From Blautia sp. MSJ-19 (GTDB taxonomy: Bacteria; Bacillota; Clostridia; Lachnospirales; Lachnospiraceae): a DNA stretch of 64,000 nt. Under the pieces are notes generated by a model that had not been told where the DNA came from, ran no database searches, and worked only from the letters and a program-made list of their open reading frames with translations. Position 1 is the first letter of the stretch. Each line of letters opens with the position of its first letter. This document shows, piece after piece, positions 51,437 to 61,025 of the stretch. Made by a program: the position numbers and the translations under genes. The DNA is taken from contig NZ_JAHLQA010000034.1 in NCBI RefSeq assembly GCF_018918125.1, forward strand, positions 179,196 through 243,195, written 5' to 3'.

Positions 51437-52249
51437 ATGTCCCGTTCACATTCTTTCTTTATTTTACTGTCCATATGTATTCTCAGCTCTGTTATATTAA
51501 CATATATTCTTTCAGAACGAAGTACTGTATCTACTTTGAAAAAAGACATCTGGTTTTCGGATGACTTTCGTGAACAAGATCTTTCTCCTGATCTTTATGA
51601 TTCCCTGACAACAAATACTGTTTTTTCTCCGGATTGGACCGGTGTTCTGACTACGACCATGCTTACCGGCAATTTTCATCCTCACAAAATCTATCAGGAT
51701 TCCCATCTTTATCTGAAATACAAAAAATACGAATTTCTGCTTCTAAAAAAAGCTTATCGTGCTGTCTGGAATGATCTCCGTTTTTTTCCGGTAGCAGATT
51801 CTGCTGTATTCTTTGAAGATTCCTGGATGGAATCCAGAAGCTATGGTGGTTCCCGTCATCACGAAGGTACTGATCTGTTCGGTCAGAATACTATATCCGG
51901 CTATTATCCGATCATCAGCATGACTGACGGTGTCGTTGAACAAAAGGGATGGCTTCCTCTGGGTGGATATCGTATTGGTATTCGTGCGGATTCTGGTGGC
52001 TATTTTTACTATGCCCACCTCGCGTCCTACGAAAAAGAATTTTCTCCGGGAGATACCGTACATGCCGGTGATATCCTTGGTTTTATGGGAAATACCGGAT
52101 ATGGCAAGGAGGGAACATCCGGAAAATTCCCGGTACATCTGCACCTTGGAATTTATATTTCTGTTCCCGGAACAGAAGAGCTCAGCATAAATCCTTATCA
52201 TATTCTGCTCGCAGTAAGAAAAAATATCAGAAAGTACACATATTACTAA
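51437..52249 (+). CDS. M23 family metallopeptidase (LytM domain)
   Basis: LytM/M23 peptidases cut peptidoglycan cross-bridges. The 270-residue protein has an N-terminal signal anchor (about 7-27), an outer linker, and a C-terminal M23 domain with the zinc-site motifs HHEGTD (H-x3-D), YYAHLAS and HLHLG (H-x-H). Start at 51437 is supported by GGGGAG eight bases upstream; the frame begins at 51371. It is likely an exported wall hydrolase, and could also be a spore cortex or division-site enzyme. Confidence 0.88.
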   Translation: MSRSHSFFILLSICILSSVILTYILSERSTVSTLKKDIWFSDDFREQDLSPDLYDSLTTNTVFSPDWTGVLTTTMLTGNFHPHKIYQDSHLYLKYKKYEFLLLKKAYRAVWNDLRFFPVADSAVFFEDSWMESRSYGGSRHHEGTDLFGQNTISGYYPIISMTDGVVEQKGWLPLGGYRIGIRADSGGYFYYAHLASYEKEFSPGDTVHAGDILGFMGNTGYGKEGTSGKFPVHLHLGIYISVPGTEELSINPYHILLAVRKNIRKYTYY

Positions 52250-52267
52250 CAAAAATTGTACAAATTG

Positions 52268-52276
52268 TGTTATACT
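52268..52276 (+). promoter_or_regulatory. extended -10 promoter of relQ
   Basis: TGTTATACT at 52268-52276 is an extended -10 with the TGn motif before TATACT. The -35 region is poor. The relQ start is 73 bases further on. Confidence 0.4.
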
Positions 52277-52348
52277 GTATGGGAAGTTTTGTCTTTTGAT
52301 ATTTCAGTTATGAACTTCAAAGCAACAATCCTGCAAGGAGCGATATTT

Positions 52349-53155
52349 ATGGAAATACAGTTATGGAGAAGTATTTTATGTCCATATGAACTTGCAGTCA
52401 GAGAACTGATGGTCAAGTTTGAACATATTATAGATGAACACAAGCAAAACGACCTGTATTCCCCGATAGAACAGGTCAGTGGACGCGTCAAAAGTCTTCC
52501 GAGTATTCTGGAAAAAATGCAGCGCAAGCATATTCCCATGGACAAAATGGAAGAGGAGATTGAGGATATTGCCGGCATCCGTATCATCTGCCAGTTTGAA
52601 GAAGATATCGATACAGTGGCGTCCATCATCCGCAGGCGTAGCGATATGGTCGTCAAAAGTGAAAAAAATTACCTGAAACACATCAAGCAGAGTGGATATC
52701 GAAGCTATCACCTGATCATCTATTATACAGTAGATACGATCAATGGTCCCAAAAAACTTCAGGCAGAAATACAGATTCGTACCATGGCCATGAATTTTTG
52801 GGCTACCATCGAACATTCCCTGCAATACAAATACAAAGGTGAAATGCCATTACATGTAGCGGAGCGCCTCAGCAATGCCGCCGACGCGATCATTGCCCTG
52901 GATCAGGAAATGTCCTCCGTACGTGATGAAATCATGGACGCACAGAATTCATCCCAGACACAGTCAAATCTGGTAAAAGATATTCTGCTCAGTATCGAAA
53001 ACCTCTATAAAATCTCTAACAAACGGGAAGTCGAAAAGATTCAGGACGAATTTCTGCGCGTATTTCGTACCAAAGATCTGCAGCAGCTCGCTCGATTTCA
53101 TCGGCAGCTTGATATTATTGCGGAGGGTTATCGTGCCCAGTCCGTTTCATTTTAG
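52349..53155 (+). CDS. relQ: Small alarmone (p)ppGpp synthetase (RelQ/YjbM type)
   Basis: RelQ makes the alarmones ppGpp and pppGpp from ATP and GDP/GTP in response to stress. The 268-residue protein is a lone synthetase domain with SGRVKSLPSILEKM (about 51-64), EDIAGIRIICQ (about 78-88), SGYRSYHLIIYY (about 120-131) and EIQIRTMAMNFWATIEHSL (about 144-162). There is no hydrolase, TGS or ACT domain. AAGGAG nine bases before 52349 fixes the start; the frame extends upstream. It precedes the YgiQ gene by ten bases. Confidence 0.94.
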   Translation: MEIQLWRSILCPYELAVRELMVKFEHIIDEHKQNDLYSPIEQVSGRVKSLPSILEKMQRKHIPMDKMEEEIEDIAGIRIICQFEEDIDTVASIIRRRSDMVVKSEKNYLKHIKQSGYRSYHLIIYYTVDTINGPKKLQAEIQIRTMAMNFWATIEHSLQYKYKGEMPLHVAERLSNAADAIIALDQEMSSVRDEIMDAQNSSQTQSNLVKDILLSIENLYKISNKREVEKIQDEFLRVFRTKDLQQLARFHRQLDIIAEGYRAQSVSF

Positions 53156-53165
53156 GAGTATATAA

Positions 53166-55058
53166 ATGCAAAAGTTTTTACCCGTAACAAAACAGGAAAT
53201 GCAGCAACGCGGCTGGGATCAGGTTGATTTTGTGTATATCACAGGAGATGCCTATGTCGATCATCCTTCTTTTGGTTCCGCTATCATCAGTCGCCTTCTG
53301 GAAAGCCGAGGTTATCGCATTGGAATCATTCCACAGCCAGATTGGAAAAAGAAAGAAAGTATCCAGGTTTTTGGTGAACCCCGACTTGGTTTTCTTGTAA
53401 CTGCCGGCAATATGGACTCTATGGTCAATCACTATACCGTATCCCGCAAGCACCGCCAGAAAGACTCTTATTCCCCAGGTGGTGAAATGGGTCTGCGCCC
53501 GGATATGCCAACAGTCGTATATAGCAATCTTATCCGGCAAACATACAAACATACCCCTATTATCCTTGGCGGTATTGAAGCAAGCCTGCGCAGACTTGCC
53601 CATTATGATTACTGGAACAACCGGGTACGACGCAGCGTACTGATGGATTCCGGTGCTGATCTGATTTCTTATGGCATGGGCGAGCACTCCATTCTTCAGA
53701 TTGCAGAAGCTCTGCAGAGCGGACTTCCAGTCGAAGAGATTACTTATATTCCAGGCACTGTTTACAAGAGCAAAGATTTGTCCCGTGCTTATGAACCCCT
53801 CGTACTTCCTTCTTATGAGGAAGTATCATCCAGCAAACGCATCTATGCTGAAAGTTTTGCCATTCAGTACCGCAATACAGATCCGTTTACAGCCAGCCCC
53901 CTGGCCGAAAGCTATGGCAACAGAGGATATGTCATACAGAATCCACCCGCACAGCCACTGACCCAACAGGAGATGGACGATGTCTATGACCTGCCCTACA
54001 CGGATACATGGCATCCAATGTATAATGCAAAGGGTGGAATCCCTGCCCTGGAAGAAATCAAATTCAGTCTTACTAGCAACCGTGGCTGTTTCGGCGGCTG
54101 TAATTTTTGTGCTCTGACATTCCATCAGGGCAGAATCCTTCAGACACGAAGTCATGAATCTATTTTGAAGGAAGCCGTCAAAATGACTAAAGACCTTGAT
54201 TTCAAGGGATATATCCACGATGTAGGCGGCCCAACTGCAGATTTCCGGCAGCCTTCCTGCCAGAAACAGCTGACCAAAGGTGTCTGCCAGAATCGCCAGT
54301 GCCTTTTCCCAAAACCATGTGGAAATCTCCAGGTAGATCATTCCGATTACGTTTCTCTTCTTCGGAAGCTCCGCAAAGTACCGGGTGTCAAAAAAGTCTT
54401 TATCCGGTCAGGTGTACGTTTTGATTATGTTGTAGCAGATAAAAGTCCTGTATTTATGCAGGAGCTTGTAAAATATCACATCAGTGGCCAGCTTCGTGTG
54501 GCACCGGAACATGTTTCTGATCAGGTACTTCATTATATGGGCAAGCCATCTCATCAGGTATATCAGACCTTTCTTCGAGAATATGATAAAGCAAACGAAG
54601 CAACCGGAAAGAAACAATATGCTGTTCCGTACTTTATGTCATCACATCCTGGGTGTACACTTAAAGATGCTGTAAAACTCGCAGAATATGTCCGTGATCT
54701 CGGTTTCACACCGGAACAGGTGCAGGATTTTTATCCTACACCATCCACCTTATCTACCTGTATGTATTATACCGGTATCGACCCATTGGATGGCAAACCT
54801 GTCTATGTGCCAAGAGATCCTCACGAAAAAGCAATTCAACGTGCATTGATGCAGTACAAAAATCCGGCCAACCGCAAACTGGTTTTGGAAGGACTGCAAA
54901 AAGCCGGTCGCATGGATCTGGTAGGATTTGGGCCAAAATGTCTGATTCGTCCGGAGCGAAAGGGTGGAAATCCATCCTCTGACAAAAATGCCAGTTCTTC
55001 ACACAAACCGGCACGCAGAACAATTCGTAATACTCACAAGAAAAAAGTAAAAAAGTAG
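53166..55058 (+). CDS. YgiQ family radical SAM protein
   Basis: The 630-residue protein belongs to the YgiQ/UPF0313 radical SAM family. It has a large N-terminal region (about 1-295, with the VYSNLIRQTYKHTPIILGGIEASLRR-type segment broken by loops) and a radical SAM domain with the cluster motif GCFGGCNFC (C-x3-C-x2-C, about 303-311). A basic, low-complexity C-terminus ends in KKKVKK. The reaction of YgiQ is not known. AGGAG seven bases before the ATG overlaps the relQ stop. Confidence 0.92.
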   Translation: MQKFLPVTKQEMQQRGWDQVDFVYITGDAYVDHPSFGSAIISRLLESRGYRIGIIPQPDWKKKESIQVFGEPRLGFLVTAGNMDSMVNHYTVSRKHRQKDSYSPGGEMGLRPDMPTVVYSNLIRQTYKHTPIILGGIEASLRRLAHYDYWNNRVRRSVLMDSGADLISYGMGEHSILQIAEALQSGLPVEEITYIPGTVYKSKDLSRAYEPLVLPSYEEVSSSKRIYAESFAIQYRNTDPFTASPLAESYGNRGYVIQNPPAQPLTQQEMDDVYDLPYTDTWHPMYNAKGGIPALEEIKFSLTSNRGCFGGCNFCALTFHQGRILQTRSHESILKEAVKMTKDLDFKGYIHDVGGPTADFRQPSCQKQLTKGVCQNRQCLFPKPCGNLQVDHSDYVSLLRKLRKVPGVKKVFIRSGVRFDYVVADKSPVFMQELVKYHISGQLRVAPEHVSDQVLHYMGKPSHQVYQTFLREYDKANEATGKKQYAVPYFMSSHPGCTLKDAVKLAEYVRDLGFTPEQVQDFYPTPSTLSTCMYYTGIDPLDGKPVYVPRDPHEKAIQRALMQYKNPANRKLVLEGLQKAGRMDLVGFGPKCLIRPERKGGNPSSDKNASSSHKPARRTIRNTHKKKVKK

Positions 55059-55073
55059 CCAAAGGAGCGTTTC

Positions 55074-55697
55074 ATGAAAAAAACAAAAAAGAGTACTTTC
55101 ATTCGAAAAGGAGATTTCGGATACCTTGCCTCTGAAAAGAAAAAACGAATCCTTATCACCACTGTTTTATTCGCAGTTCCCCTGTTGATCTTTTTTTCTG
55201 CAATCCTGTATTTTCATACCAGACTGACCATCTGGACTGTAATAGCTGTTGTCGGCTGTCTTCCTGCGTGCAAATCTCTGGTCAGCCTGATAATGCTTTT
55301 CCGTGCTAAACCTGTGGATGCATCTGTATACCATAAAATCCACGAACATGCCGGTGCACTTACAATGTCTTATGAAATGTACATGACATTTTACGAAAAG
55401 AGTGCAAATATTGACGCATTTGCCATCTGTGGAAACACTGTTGTCGGATACAGTAGCGATCCTAAGGTAGATGCAGCTTTCATGGAACAGGAATGCCAGA
55501 AGATTCTCAGAGGAAACAGTTTTAAGGCAACTGTCAAAATCTTTACAAGGCTGGAGCCTTTTCTGGAACGTCTGGATTCCATGAATGCACATAAAGAATC
55601 TCTGGAAGAAGGAATCAAGTTCCGCCCGGATGAGAAATATCCGGAACTTTCCAGAAATGAGCTGATTAAGCACACCATCCTTGCAATCTGCCTGTAA
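55074..55697 (+). CDS. Conserved membrane protein of unknown function, 207 residues
   Basis: I do not recognise this family. The protein has a basic N-terminus (KKTKKSTFIRKGDF), two membrane helices (about 26-48 and 51-76), then a soluble domain (about 80-207) with AKPVDASVYHKIHEHAGAL and FYEKSANIDAFAICGNTVVGY broken by loops. The domain should face the cytoplasm, given two helices and a basic N-terminus. AAAGGAG precedes the ATG. It lies 15 bases after the YgiQ gene and 19 before the pseudouridine synthase, so it is likely part of the same transcript. Confidence 0.65.
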   Translation: MKKTKKSTFIRKGDFGYLASEKKKRILITTVLFAVPLLIFFSAILYFHTRLTIWTVIAVVGCLPACKSLVSLIMLFRAKPVDASVYHKIHEHAGALTMSYEMYMTFYEKSANIDAFAICGNTVVGYSSDPKVDAAFMEQECQKILRGNSFKATVKIFTRLEPFLERLDSMNAHKESLEEGIKFRPDEKYPELSRNELIKHTILAICL

Positions 55698-55716
55698 AGG
55701 AGTTTATAAAAGTTTT

Positions 55717-56691
55717 ATGAGAGAATTCCAAATTACCGAAAACGAAGCAGGGCAGCGTTTTGACAAATATCTTGCCAAGCTGCTTCGAAATGCACCCAAA
55801 AGCTTTTTTTACAAGATGCTTCGCAAAAAAAATATTACCTTAAACGGCAAAAAAGCAACTGGAAATGAAAAACTCAGCGCCGGAGATCAGATTAAGCTGT
55901 TTCTCAGTGATGAGACTTTTTCCAAATTCAGCCATCAGGAGCAGACCGCGAGAGCTTTGACAGATCTTGACATCATATACGAGGATTCTGATATCCTGCT
56001 GATCAATAAACCCGCCGGCATGCTTTCACAGCCCGCCGATACAAAAGAACCATCTCTGGTAGAATATCTGATCGGCTATCTTCTGCAAAACAGATCTCTG
56101 ACAGAAGAAGATCTGAGGACCTTTCATCCCTCTGTATGTAACCGTCTGGATAAAAATACCAGCGGTATCATCGCTGCAGGCAAATCTCTTGCTGGATTGC
56201 AGGAACTGTCAACTCTGTTCCATGACCGTACGGTCCACAAAGATTATCTCTGTATCGTAGAGGGAATCGTTACACGGCCAGAGCATATCCGTGGATTTCT
56301 GTCAAAAGATCCGAACCTTAACAAAGTCACCGTATCACAGAACAGGAGCAAAGATGCACAGCCAATAGAAACACAGTATACTCCTGTATGTCATAATGGA
56401 GAAGTGACCCTTCTGAAGGTTCGCCTGATCACCGGACGCACCCATCAGATCCGTGCACATCTGGCATCTGAAGGACATCCGCTCGCCGGTGATACCAAAT
56501 ATGGAGATTCACAATTCAACCATTATTTCCGGGAACACTATAATCTGAGGCATCAACTGCTTCACGCATACCGTCTGACCTTTCCAAAACTGGAGGGCAG
56601 ACTGCAAAAACTGTCCGGCAAATGTTTTGAGGCTTCTTTGCCGCTACAGTTTCAACGCATATTAAAAGAAGAACAGCTTAGAGGAGAGTAG
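55717..56691 (+). CDS. RluA family pseudouridine synthase
   Basis: RluA-type enzymes change uridine to pseudouridine in rRNA or tRNA. The 324-residue protein has an N-terminal S4 RNA-binding domain (about 10-65) and a catalytic domain with CNRLDKNTSG, where D145 is the catalytic aspartate, then LITGRTHQIRAHLA (about 242-255). The target site cannot be assigned. AAAGGAG (55697-55703) is about 13 bases upstream, a long spacing. A TTG start at 55681 is unlikely. Confidence 0.9.
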   Translation: MREFQITENEAGQRFDKYLAKLLRNAPKSFFYKMLRKKNITLNGKKATGNEKLSAGDQIKLFLSDETFSKFSHQEQTARALTDLDIIYEDSDILLINKPAGMLSQPADTKEPSLVEYLIGYLLQNRSLTEEDLRTFHPSVCNRLDKNTSGIIAAGKSLAGLQELSTLFHDRTVHKDYLCIVEGIVTRPEHIRGFLSKDPNLNKVTVSQNRSKDAQPIETQYTPVCHNGEVTLLKVRLITGRTHQIRAHLASEGHPLAGDTKYGDSQFNHYFREHYNLRHQLLHAYRLTFPKLEGRLQKLSGKCFEASLPLQFQRILKEEQLRGE

Positions 56692-56698
56692 AGTTATT

Positions 56699-57256
56699 AT
56701 GAAAGATTTACACGAAGTCTGGGATTATGTAAAAATGATCATTATTGTAGTTGCAGTGGTACTCGTCGTAAACAATGTCGTTCTGATCAATGCAAAGATT
56801 CCATCTGAATCTATGGAAAATACGATCATGACCGGTGACCGTATCTTTGGATTCCGTATGGCATATGGTCTGAACTTTGATTTCTTTGGTAAACATATTT
56901 CCCACAAGACAAAAGATCCAGAACGTTTTGATATCATCATTTTCAAATTTCCGGATGATGAAAGCCAACTGTTTATCAAACGTCTGATTGGTCTTCCGGG
57001 AGAAACCGTAGAAATCCGCGATGGAAAGGTATACATAAACGGCTCAGAAGAACCTCTTGATGACAGTTTTGTAGCAGAAGTACCTACTGGCAATTACGGA
57101 CCTTATACCGTGCCGGAAGACAGCTATTTTATGCTTGGTGACAATCGCGAATATTCCAGAGATTCCAGATTCTGGAAAAACACCTTTGTTTCATTTGATG
57201 AAATCGTCGGAAAAGCAGTCATTCGTTATTATCCATCCATTAAACTCCTGAACTGA
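56699..57256 (+). CDS. lepB: Signal peptidase I
   Basis: Signal peptidase I removes signal peptides from exported proteins at the outer face of the membrane. The 185-residue protein has one N-terminal membrane helix (about 11-30), the catalytic serine S38 in IPSESM and the catalytic lysine K94 in FIKRLIGLPGE, then the FMLGDNREYSRDSRFW signature (about 141-156). Length is normal for Gram-positive type I enzymes. AGAGGAGAG precedes the ATG. It follows the pseudouridine synthase by seven bases. Confidence 0.95.
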   Translation: MKDLHEVWDYVKMIIIVVAVVLVVNNVVLINAKIPSESMENTIMTGDRIFGFRMAYGLNFDFFGKHISHKTKDPERFDIIIFKFPDDESQLFIKRLIGLPGETVEIRDGKVYINGSEEPLDDSFVAEVPTGNYGPYTVPEDSYFMLGDNREYSRDSRFWKNTFVSFDEIVGKAVIRYYPSIKLLN

Positions 57257-57295
57257 TTCTGCAAATAATCAAATCTTAGTAAGGAGAAAGGATTT

Positions 57296-57829
57296 ATGGC
57301 AACATGGAACAGCAGAGGCCTCCGGGGTTCCACCCTGGAGGATCTTGTGAATCGAACCAATGAACAATACGCAGAAAAAAGACTCGCCCTGATTCAGAAA
57401 ATCCCGACACCAATCACTCCCGTCCGCATGGACAAAGAAAACCGTCATATCACACTTGCTTACTTTGAACAGCGAAGCACCGTTGACTATATCGGTGCCG
57501 TACAGGGAATTCCAGTCTGCTTTGATGCCAAGGAATGTAGTGTTGATACTTTTCCATTAAGCAATATCCACCCACATCAGGTCGCGTTCATGAATGCCTT
57601 TGAACAACAGGGAGGAATTGCTTTTTTTCTTATTCTGTTCAGTCACGCAGATCAGTTTTATTACCTTCCATTCAGAGATCTGATGAAATTCTGGAACCGA
57701 ATGGAATCCGGCGGCCGCAAAAGTTTCCGACGGGAGGAACTGAATCCTGTATATTATCTGCAAAAAAAAGGAGGATTTCTTGTTCCCTATCTGGATGGAA
57801 TTCAGACGGATCTGAAATTGCGGGATTGA
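57296..57829 (+). CDS. recU: Holliday junction resolvase RecU
   Basis: RecU cuts Holliday junctions in Firmicutes. The 177-residue protein has NSRGLRGSTLEDLVN at the start, the catalytic region RSTVDYIGAVQGIPVCFDAKEC (about 62-83, acidic residues D65, D79 and E82-type with K81) and the family C-terminus FRREELNPVYYLQKKGGFLVPYL broken at turns. AAGGAG precedes the ATG. The stop codon overlaps the -35 of the his promoter. Confidence 0.92.
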   Translation: MATWNSRGLRGSTLEDLVNRTNEQYAEKRLALIQKIPTPITPVRMDKENRHITLAYFEQRSTVDYIGAVQGIPVCFDAKECSVDTFPLSNIHPHQVAFMNAFEQQGGIAFFLILFSHADQFYYLPFRDLMKFWNRMESGGRKSFRREELNPVYYLQKKGGFLVPYLDGIQTDLKLRD

Positions 57830-57854
57830 CAATTTTCATTTTTTCTACTATAAT
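57826..57854 (+). promoter_or_regulatory. consensus promoter of the his operon
   Basis: TTGACA (57826-57831), 17 bases, TATAAT (57849-57854), both perfect. It begins inside the recU stop codon and leaves a leader of only about 65 bases before hisZ, with no T-box or attenuator seen. Confidence 0.9.
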
Positions 57855-57925
57855 TTTCTTTGTTTTACATAGTAGCATGGTAGCACGTTAAAGTGTCTAC
57901 TTGTAATAATAAGGAGGAAACGATT

Positions 57926-59044
57926 ATGCAGCGAATTTTTCATACACCTGAAGGTGTGCGCGATATTTATAATGGAGAGTGCAGCCAGAAGCATCATCTT
58001 CAGACGGAGATCCGCAAAGTATTTGATTCCTATGGATATGAGGAGATTGAGACTCCTTCCTTTGAATATTTTGAAGTGTTCAGCAGAGAAGTAGGTACGA
58101 TTCCATCCAAGGATCTATATAAATTTTTTGACCGTGAAGGAAATACCCTGGTATTACGTCCAGACTTCACCCCATCTGTATCAAGAGCCTGCGCTACCTA
58201 CTTTAATCCAGAGCAACAGGTCGTAACCCTTTCCTATACAGGAAACACTTTTATCAATAACTCCAGCTATCAGGGACGTCTCAAAGAGACCACGCAGATG
58301 GGCGTAGAGCGTATTGGCGACGATTCCGCTGAGGCAGATGCAGAACTTCTTGCCATGACAGTAGAGTGTCTCCTGAAAGCCGGATTAAAAGAATTTCAGG
58401 TCAGCGTCGGACAAGTTGATTATTTCAAATCTCTTCTGCAGGATGCAGATCTGGATATGGAAGCAGAAGAGAATCTGCGTTCTCTGATCTCTCAGAAAAA
58501 TTATTTTGGTGTAGAAGATCTTGTACGCAGTCAGAACATCCCAGAGTCTCTGGAAAAAGCATTTCTGGAGCTGCCACATCTCTTTGGCTCTGCGGAAGTT
58601 CTTCAAAAAGCACGCAGTCTGACAGACAACACCTGTGCAATCAAAGCGGTAGAGCGTCTGGAAGAAATTTACAAAATCCTCAAAATCTACGGATATGAAA
58701 AATACATCAGCTTCGACTTCGGTATGCTCAGTAAATTCCAGTATTATACCGGAATCATTTTCCAGGCATATACCTATGGAACCGGTGAGCCAGTCGTAAA
58801 AGGAGGCCGTTATAATAACCTTCTGAAACACTTTGGTAAACCGGCTGCTTCCATCGGTTTCGGAATCACCGTCGACAACCTTCTCATGGCTTTGTCCAGA
58901 CAGAAGATCAGTCTCCCGGAGAAAAAAGCTCCAGTCATTCTGACCTATACAGAAGCAAACCGGCGTGAAGCCATTCTGGAAGCCCAGAAGCTGAGAAGTG
59001 AAGGAACTGCCGTAGCTCTTCGCTGCGAAAAGGAGGACTGCTAA
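57926..59044 (+). CDS. hisZ: ATP phosphoribosyltransferase regulatory subunit
   Basis: HisZ is a histidyl-tRNA synthetase-like protein without aminoacylation activity that binds short HisG and makes it active and feedback-sensitive. The 372-residue protein has the class II fold with LVLRPDFTPSVSRACATY (about 72-89), then GRLKETTQMGVERIG and the YGTGEPVVKGGRYNNLL signature, and it lacks an anticodon-binding domain of normal size. AAGGAGG eight bases before 57926 fixes the start. It is followed by hisG after one base. The presence of HisZ fits the short 213-residue HisG. Confidence 0.93.
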   Translation: MQRIFHTPEGVRDIYNGECSQKHHLQTEIRKVFDSYGYEEIETPSFEYFEVFSREVGTIPSKDLYKFFDREGNTLVLRPDFTPSVSRACATYFNPEQQVVTLSYTGNTFINNSSYQGRLKETTQMGVERIGDDSAEADAELLAMTVECLLKAGLKEFQVSVGQVDYFKSLLQDADLDMEAEENLRSLISQKNYFGVEDLVRSQNIPESLEKAFLELPHLFGSAEVLQKARSLTDNTCAIKAVERLEEIYKILKIYGYEKYISFDFGMLSKFQYYTGIIFQAYTYGTGEPVVKGGRYNNLLKHFGKPAASIGFGITVDNLLMALSRQKISLPEKKAPVILTYTEANRREAILEAQKLRSEGTAVALRCEKEDC

Positions 59045-59045
59045 T

Positions 59046-59687
59046 ATGAGATATCTTACTGTTGCCCTTACCAAGGGAAGACTTGCACAGAAAACCCTGG
59101 ATATGTTTGAAAAAATCGGGATTACCTGTGAAGAAATGCGTGATAAAGATACCCGTAAACTGATTTTTGTTAATGAGGAACTGAAACTTCGCTTTTTCCT
59201 TGCCAAAGGTCCTGATGTACCAACTTATGTAGAATACGGTGCAGCAGATATCGGTGTCACCGGTAAGGATATTATTCTGGAAGAAGGTAGGAAGCTCTAC
59301 GAAGTAATGGACCTCGGATTCGGAAAATGCCGCATGTGCGTCTGCGGCCCGGAAAGTGCACGTGAATTGCTGCAGAATAACCAGTTGATTCGTGTTGCTA
59401 CCAAATATCCAAACATCGCCAAGGATTATTTCTATAATAAGAAACACCAGACTGTAGAAATCATCAAACTGAACGGTTCGATAGAACTTGCTCCGATCGT
59501 CGGTCTTTCCGAAGTGATCGTAGATATCGTGGAAACCGGAAGCACCCTGCGTGAAAACGGCCTGAATGTCCTCGAGGAAGTCTGCCCACTTTCTGCCAGA
59601 ATGGTCGTAAACCAGGTCAGCATGAAAATGGAAGATGAAAGGATCCGCAACCTGATCCGCGATCTCAGAAATGTAATCGATAAATAA
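59046..59687 (+). CDS. hisG: ATP phosphoribosyltransferase, short form
   Basis: HisG joins ATP and PRPP to start histidine synthesis. The 213-residue protein is the short form that needs HisZ, without a C-terminal regulatory domain. It begins with LTVALTKGRLA and carries EYGAADIGVTGKDII (about 60-74) and the PRPP-binding region EVIVDIVETGSTLREN (about 157-172). AAAAGGAGG precedes the start, one base after hisZ. hisD follows after 24 bases. Confidence 0.96.
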   Translation: MRYLTVALTKGRLAQKTLDMFEKIGITCEEMRDKDTRKLIFVNEELKLRFFLAKGPDVPTYVEYGAADIGVTGKDIILEEGRKLYEVMDLGFGKCRMCVCGPESARELLQNNQLIRVATKYPNIAKDYFYNKKHQTVEIIKLNGSIELAPIVGLSEVIVDIVETGSTLRENGLNVLEEVCPLSARMVVNQVSMKMEDERIRNLIRDLRNVIDK

Positions 59688-59711
59688 TAACCAATAGAAG
59701 GGATGAGCATA

Positions 59712-61013
59712 ATGCGTACAGTAGCACTCACAAAAGAAAGTACAAAAGATATTCTGGAAAATCTTCTGAAACGAAGCCCGAACAATTACGGCAAGTTTGA
59801 AGCAGCTGTTGATGAAATTCTGAACAAAGTAAAAACCGAAGGAGATTCCGCTCTTTTTGCCTATACAAAAGAATTCGATAAAACAGAAATTACTGCAGAT
59901 ACGATCAAAGTCACAGAAGAAGAGATCAAAGAAGCCTATGAGGCAGTTGATCCGGCTCTGATCGATGTTATTCGCAAGGCTCTGGTCAACATTCGAAGCT
60001 ATCACGAAAAGCAGCGTCAGAACAGCTGGTTTACCAGTGAAACCAATGGAACTATGCTTGGACAGAAAGTAACTGCACTGGAACGTGTCGGTGTTTATGT
60101 TCCAGGTGGTAAAGCTGTTTATCCTTCTTCCGTACTGATGAATATTGTTCCAGCCAAGGTAGCTGGTGTAGACCAGATCGTCATGACAACACCTCCGGGA
60201 AAAGACGGTAAAGTCAATCCATCCACTCTGGTCGCTGCCAAAGAGGCTGGTGCAGATGAAATCTACAAAGTCGGTGGAGCACAGGCAATCGGTGCACTCG
60301 CTTACGGTACAGAAAGCATTCCAAAAGTAGATAAGATCGTCGGACCTGGAAATATCTTTGTAGCTCTTGCAAAAAAAGCAGTTTACGGTTATGTCAGCAT
60401 TGACTCCATTGCCGGACCAAGTGAAATTCTGGTTCTCGCTGATGAGACTGCCAACCCGAGATATGTAGCAGCAGACCTTCTTTCTCAGGCAGAACATGAT
60501 GAACTGGCTTCCGCTATTTTGATCACAACCAGCAGAGAATTTGCAGAAAAGGTCAGTGAAGAAGTAGACGGTTTTGTCAAAGTCCTTTCCCGTAAAGAAA
60601 TCATCCAGAAATCTCTGGATAACTTCGGCTATATCCTCATTGCAGAAGATATGGATGAAGCGATCGAAGCAGCCAATGTCATTGCTTCCGAACATATGGA
60701 AATCGTAACTGCAAATCCGTTCGAAGTCATGATGAAAGTCCGCAATGCAGGTGCAATCTTTATCGGTGAAAACAGCTCAGAACCTCTCGGCGACTACTTC
60801 GCAGGACCAAACCATGTTCTTCCGACCAATGGAACTGCAAAATTCTTCTCCGCACTTTCTGTAGATGATTTTGTCAAGAAATCCAGTATCGTATACTATT
60901 CAAGAGAAGCTCTGCGTAAGATTCATAAAGACATTGAACAGTTTGCCACTTCAGAACAGCTGACTGCACATGCCAACTCTATTGCTGTCCGTTTTGAAGA
61001 CGAAGAACAGTAG
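59712..61013 (+). CDS. hisD: Histidinol dehydrogenase
   Basis: HisD oxidises histidinol to histidine in two NAD-linked steps. The 433-residue protein has GGAQAIGALAYGT and VDKIVGPGNIFVALAKK, the SQAEHDELASA catalytic segment (about 259-269, with Glu/His) and the AGPNHVLPTNGTAKF zinc-site region (about 362-376). The start at 59712 is preferred over the ATG at 59703 because AGAAGGG (59696-59702) would touch the latter. hisB follows after 12 bases. Confidence 0.96.
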   Translation: MRTVALTKESTKDILENLLKRSPNNYGKFEAAVDEILNKVKTEGDSALFAYTKEFDKTEITADTIKVTEEEIKEAYEAVDPALIDVIRKALVNIRSYHEKQRQNSWFTSETNGTMLGQKVTALERVGVYVPGGKAVYPSSVLMNIVPAKVAGVDQIVMTTPPGKDGKVNPSTLVAAKEAGADEIYKVGGAQAIGALAYGTESIPKVDKIVGPGNIFVALAKKAVYGYVSIDSIAGPSEILVLADETANPRYVAADLLSQAEHDELASAILITTSREFAEKVSEEVDGFVKVLSRKEIIQKSLDNFGYILIAEDMDEAIEAANVIASEHMEIVTANPFEVMMKVRNAGAIFIGENSSEPLGDYFAGPNHVLPTNGTAKFFSALSVDDFVKKSSIVYYSREALRKIHKDIEQFATSEQLTAHANSIAVRFEDEEQ

Positions 61014-61025
61014 GAGGAAACAATT

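Noticed and set aside
57855..57925. A possible T-box or attenuator in the his leader
   Set aside because: The leader is only about 65 bases, with no T-box sequence, no run of His codons and no terminator.
58935..60695. A 586-residue minus-strand frame opposite hisZ/hisG/hisD
   Set aside because: Same type of shadow; it spans three certain genes and two intergenic joints.
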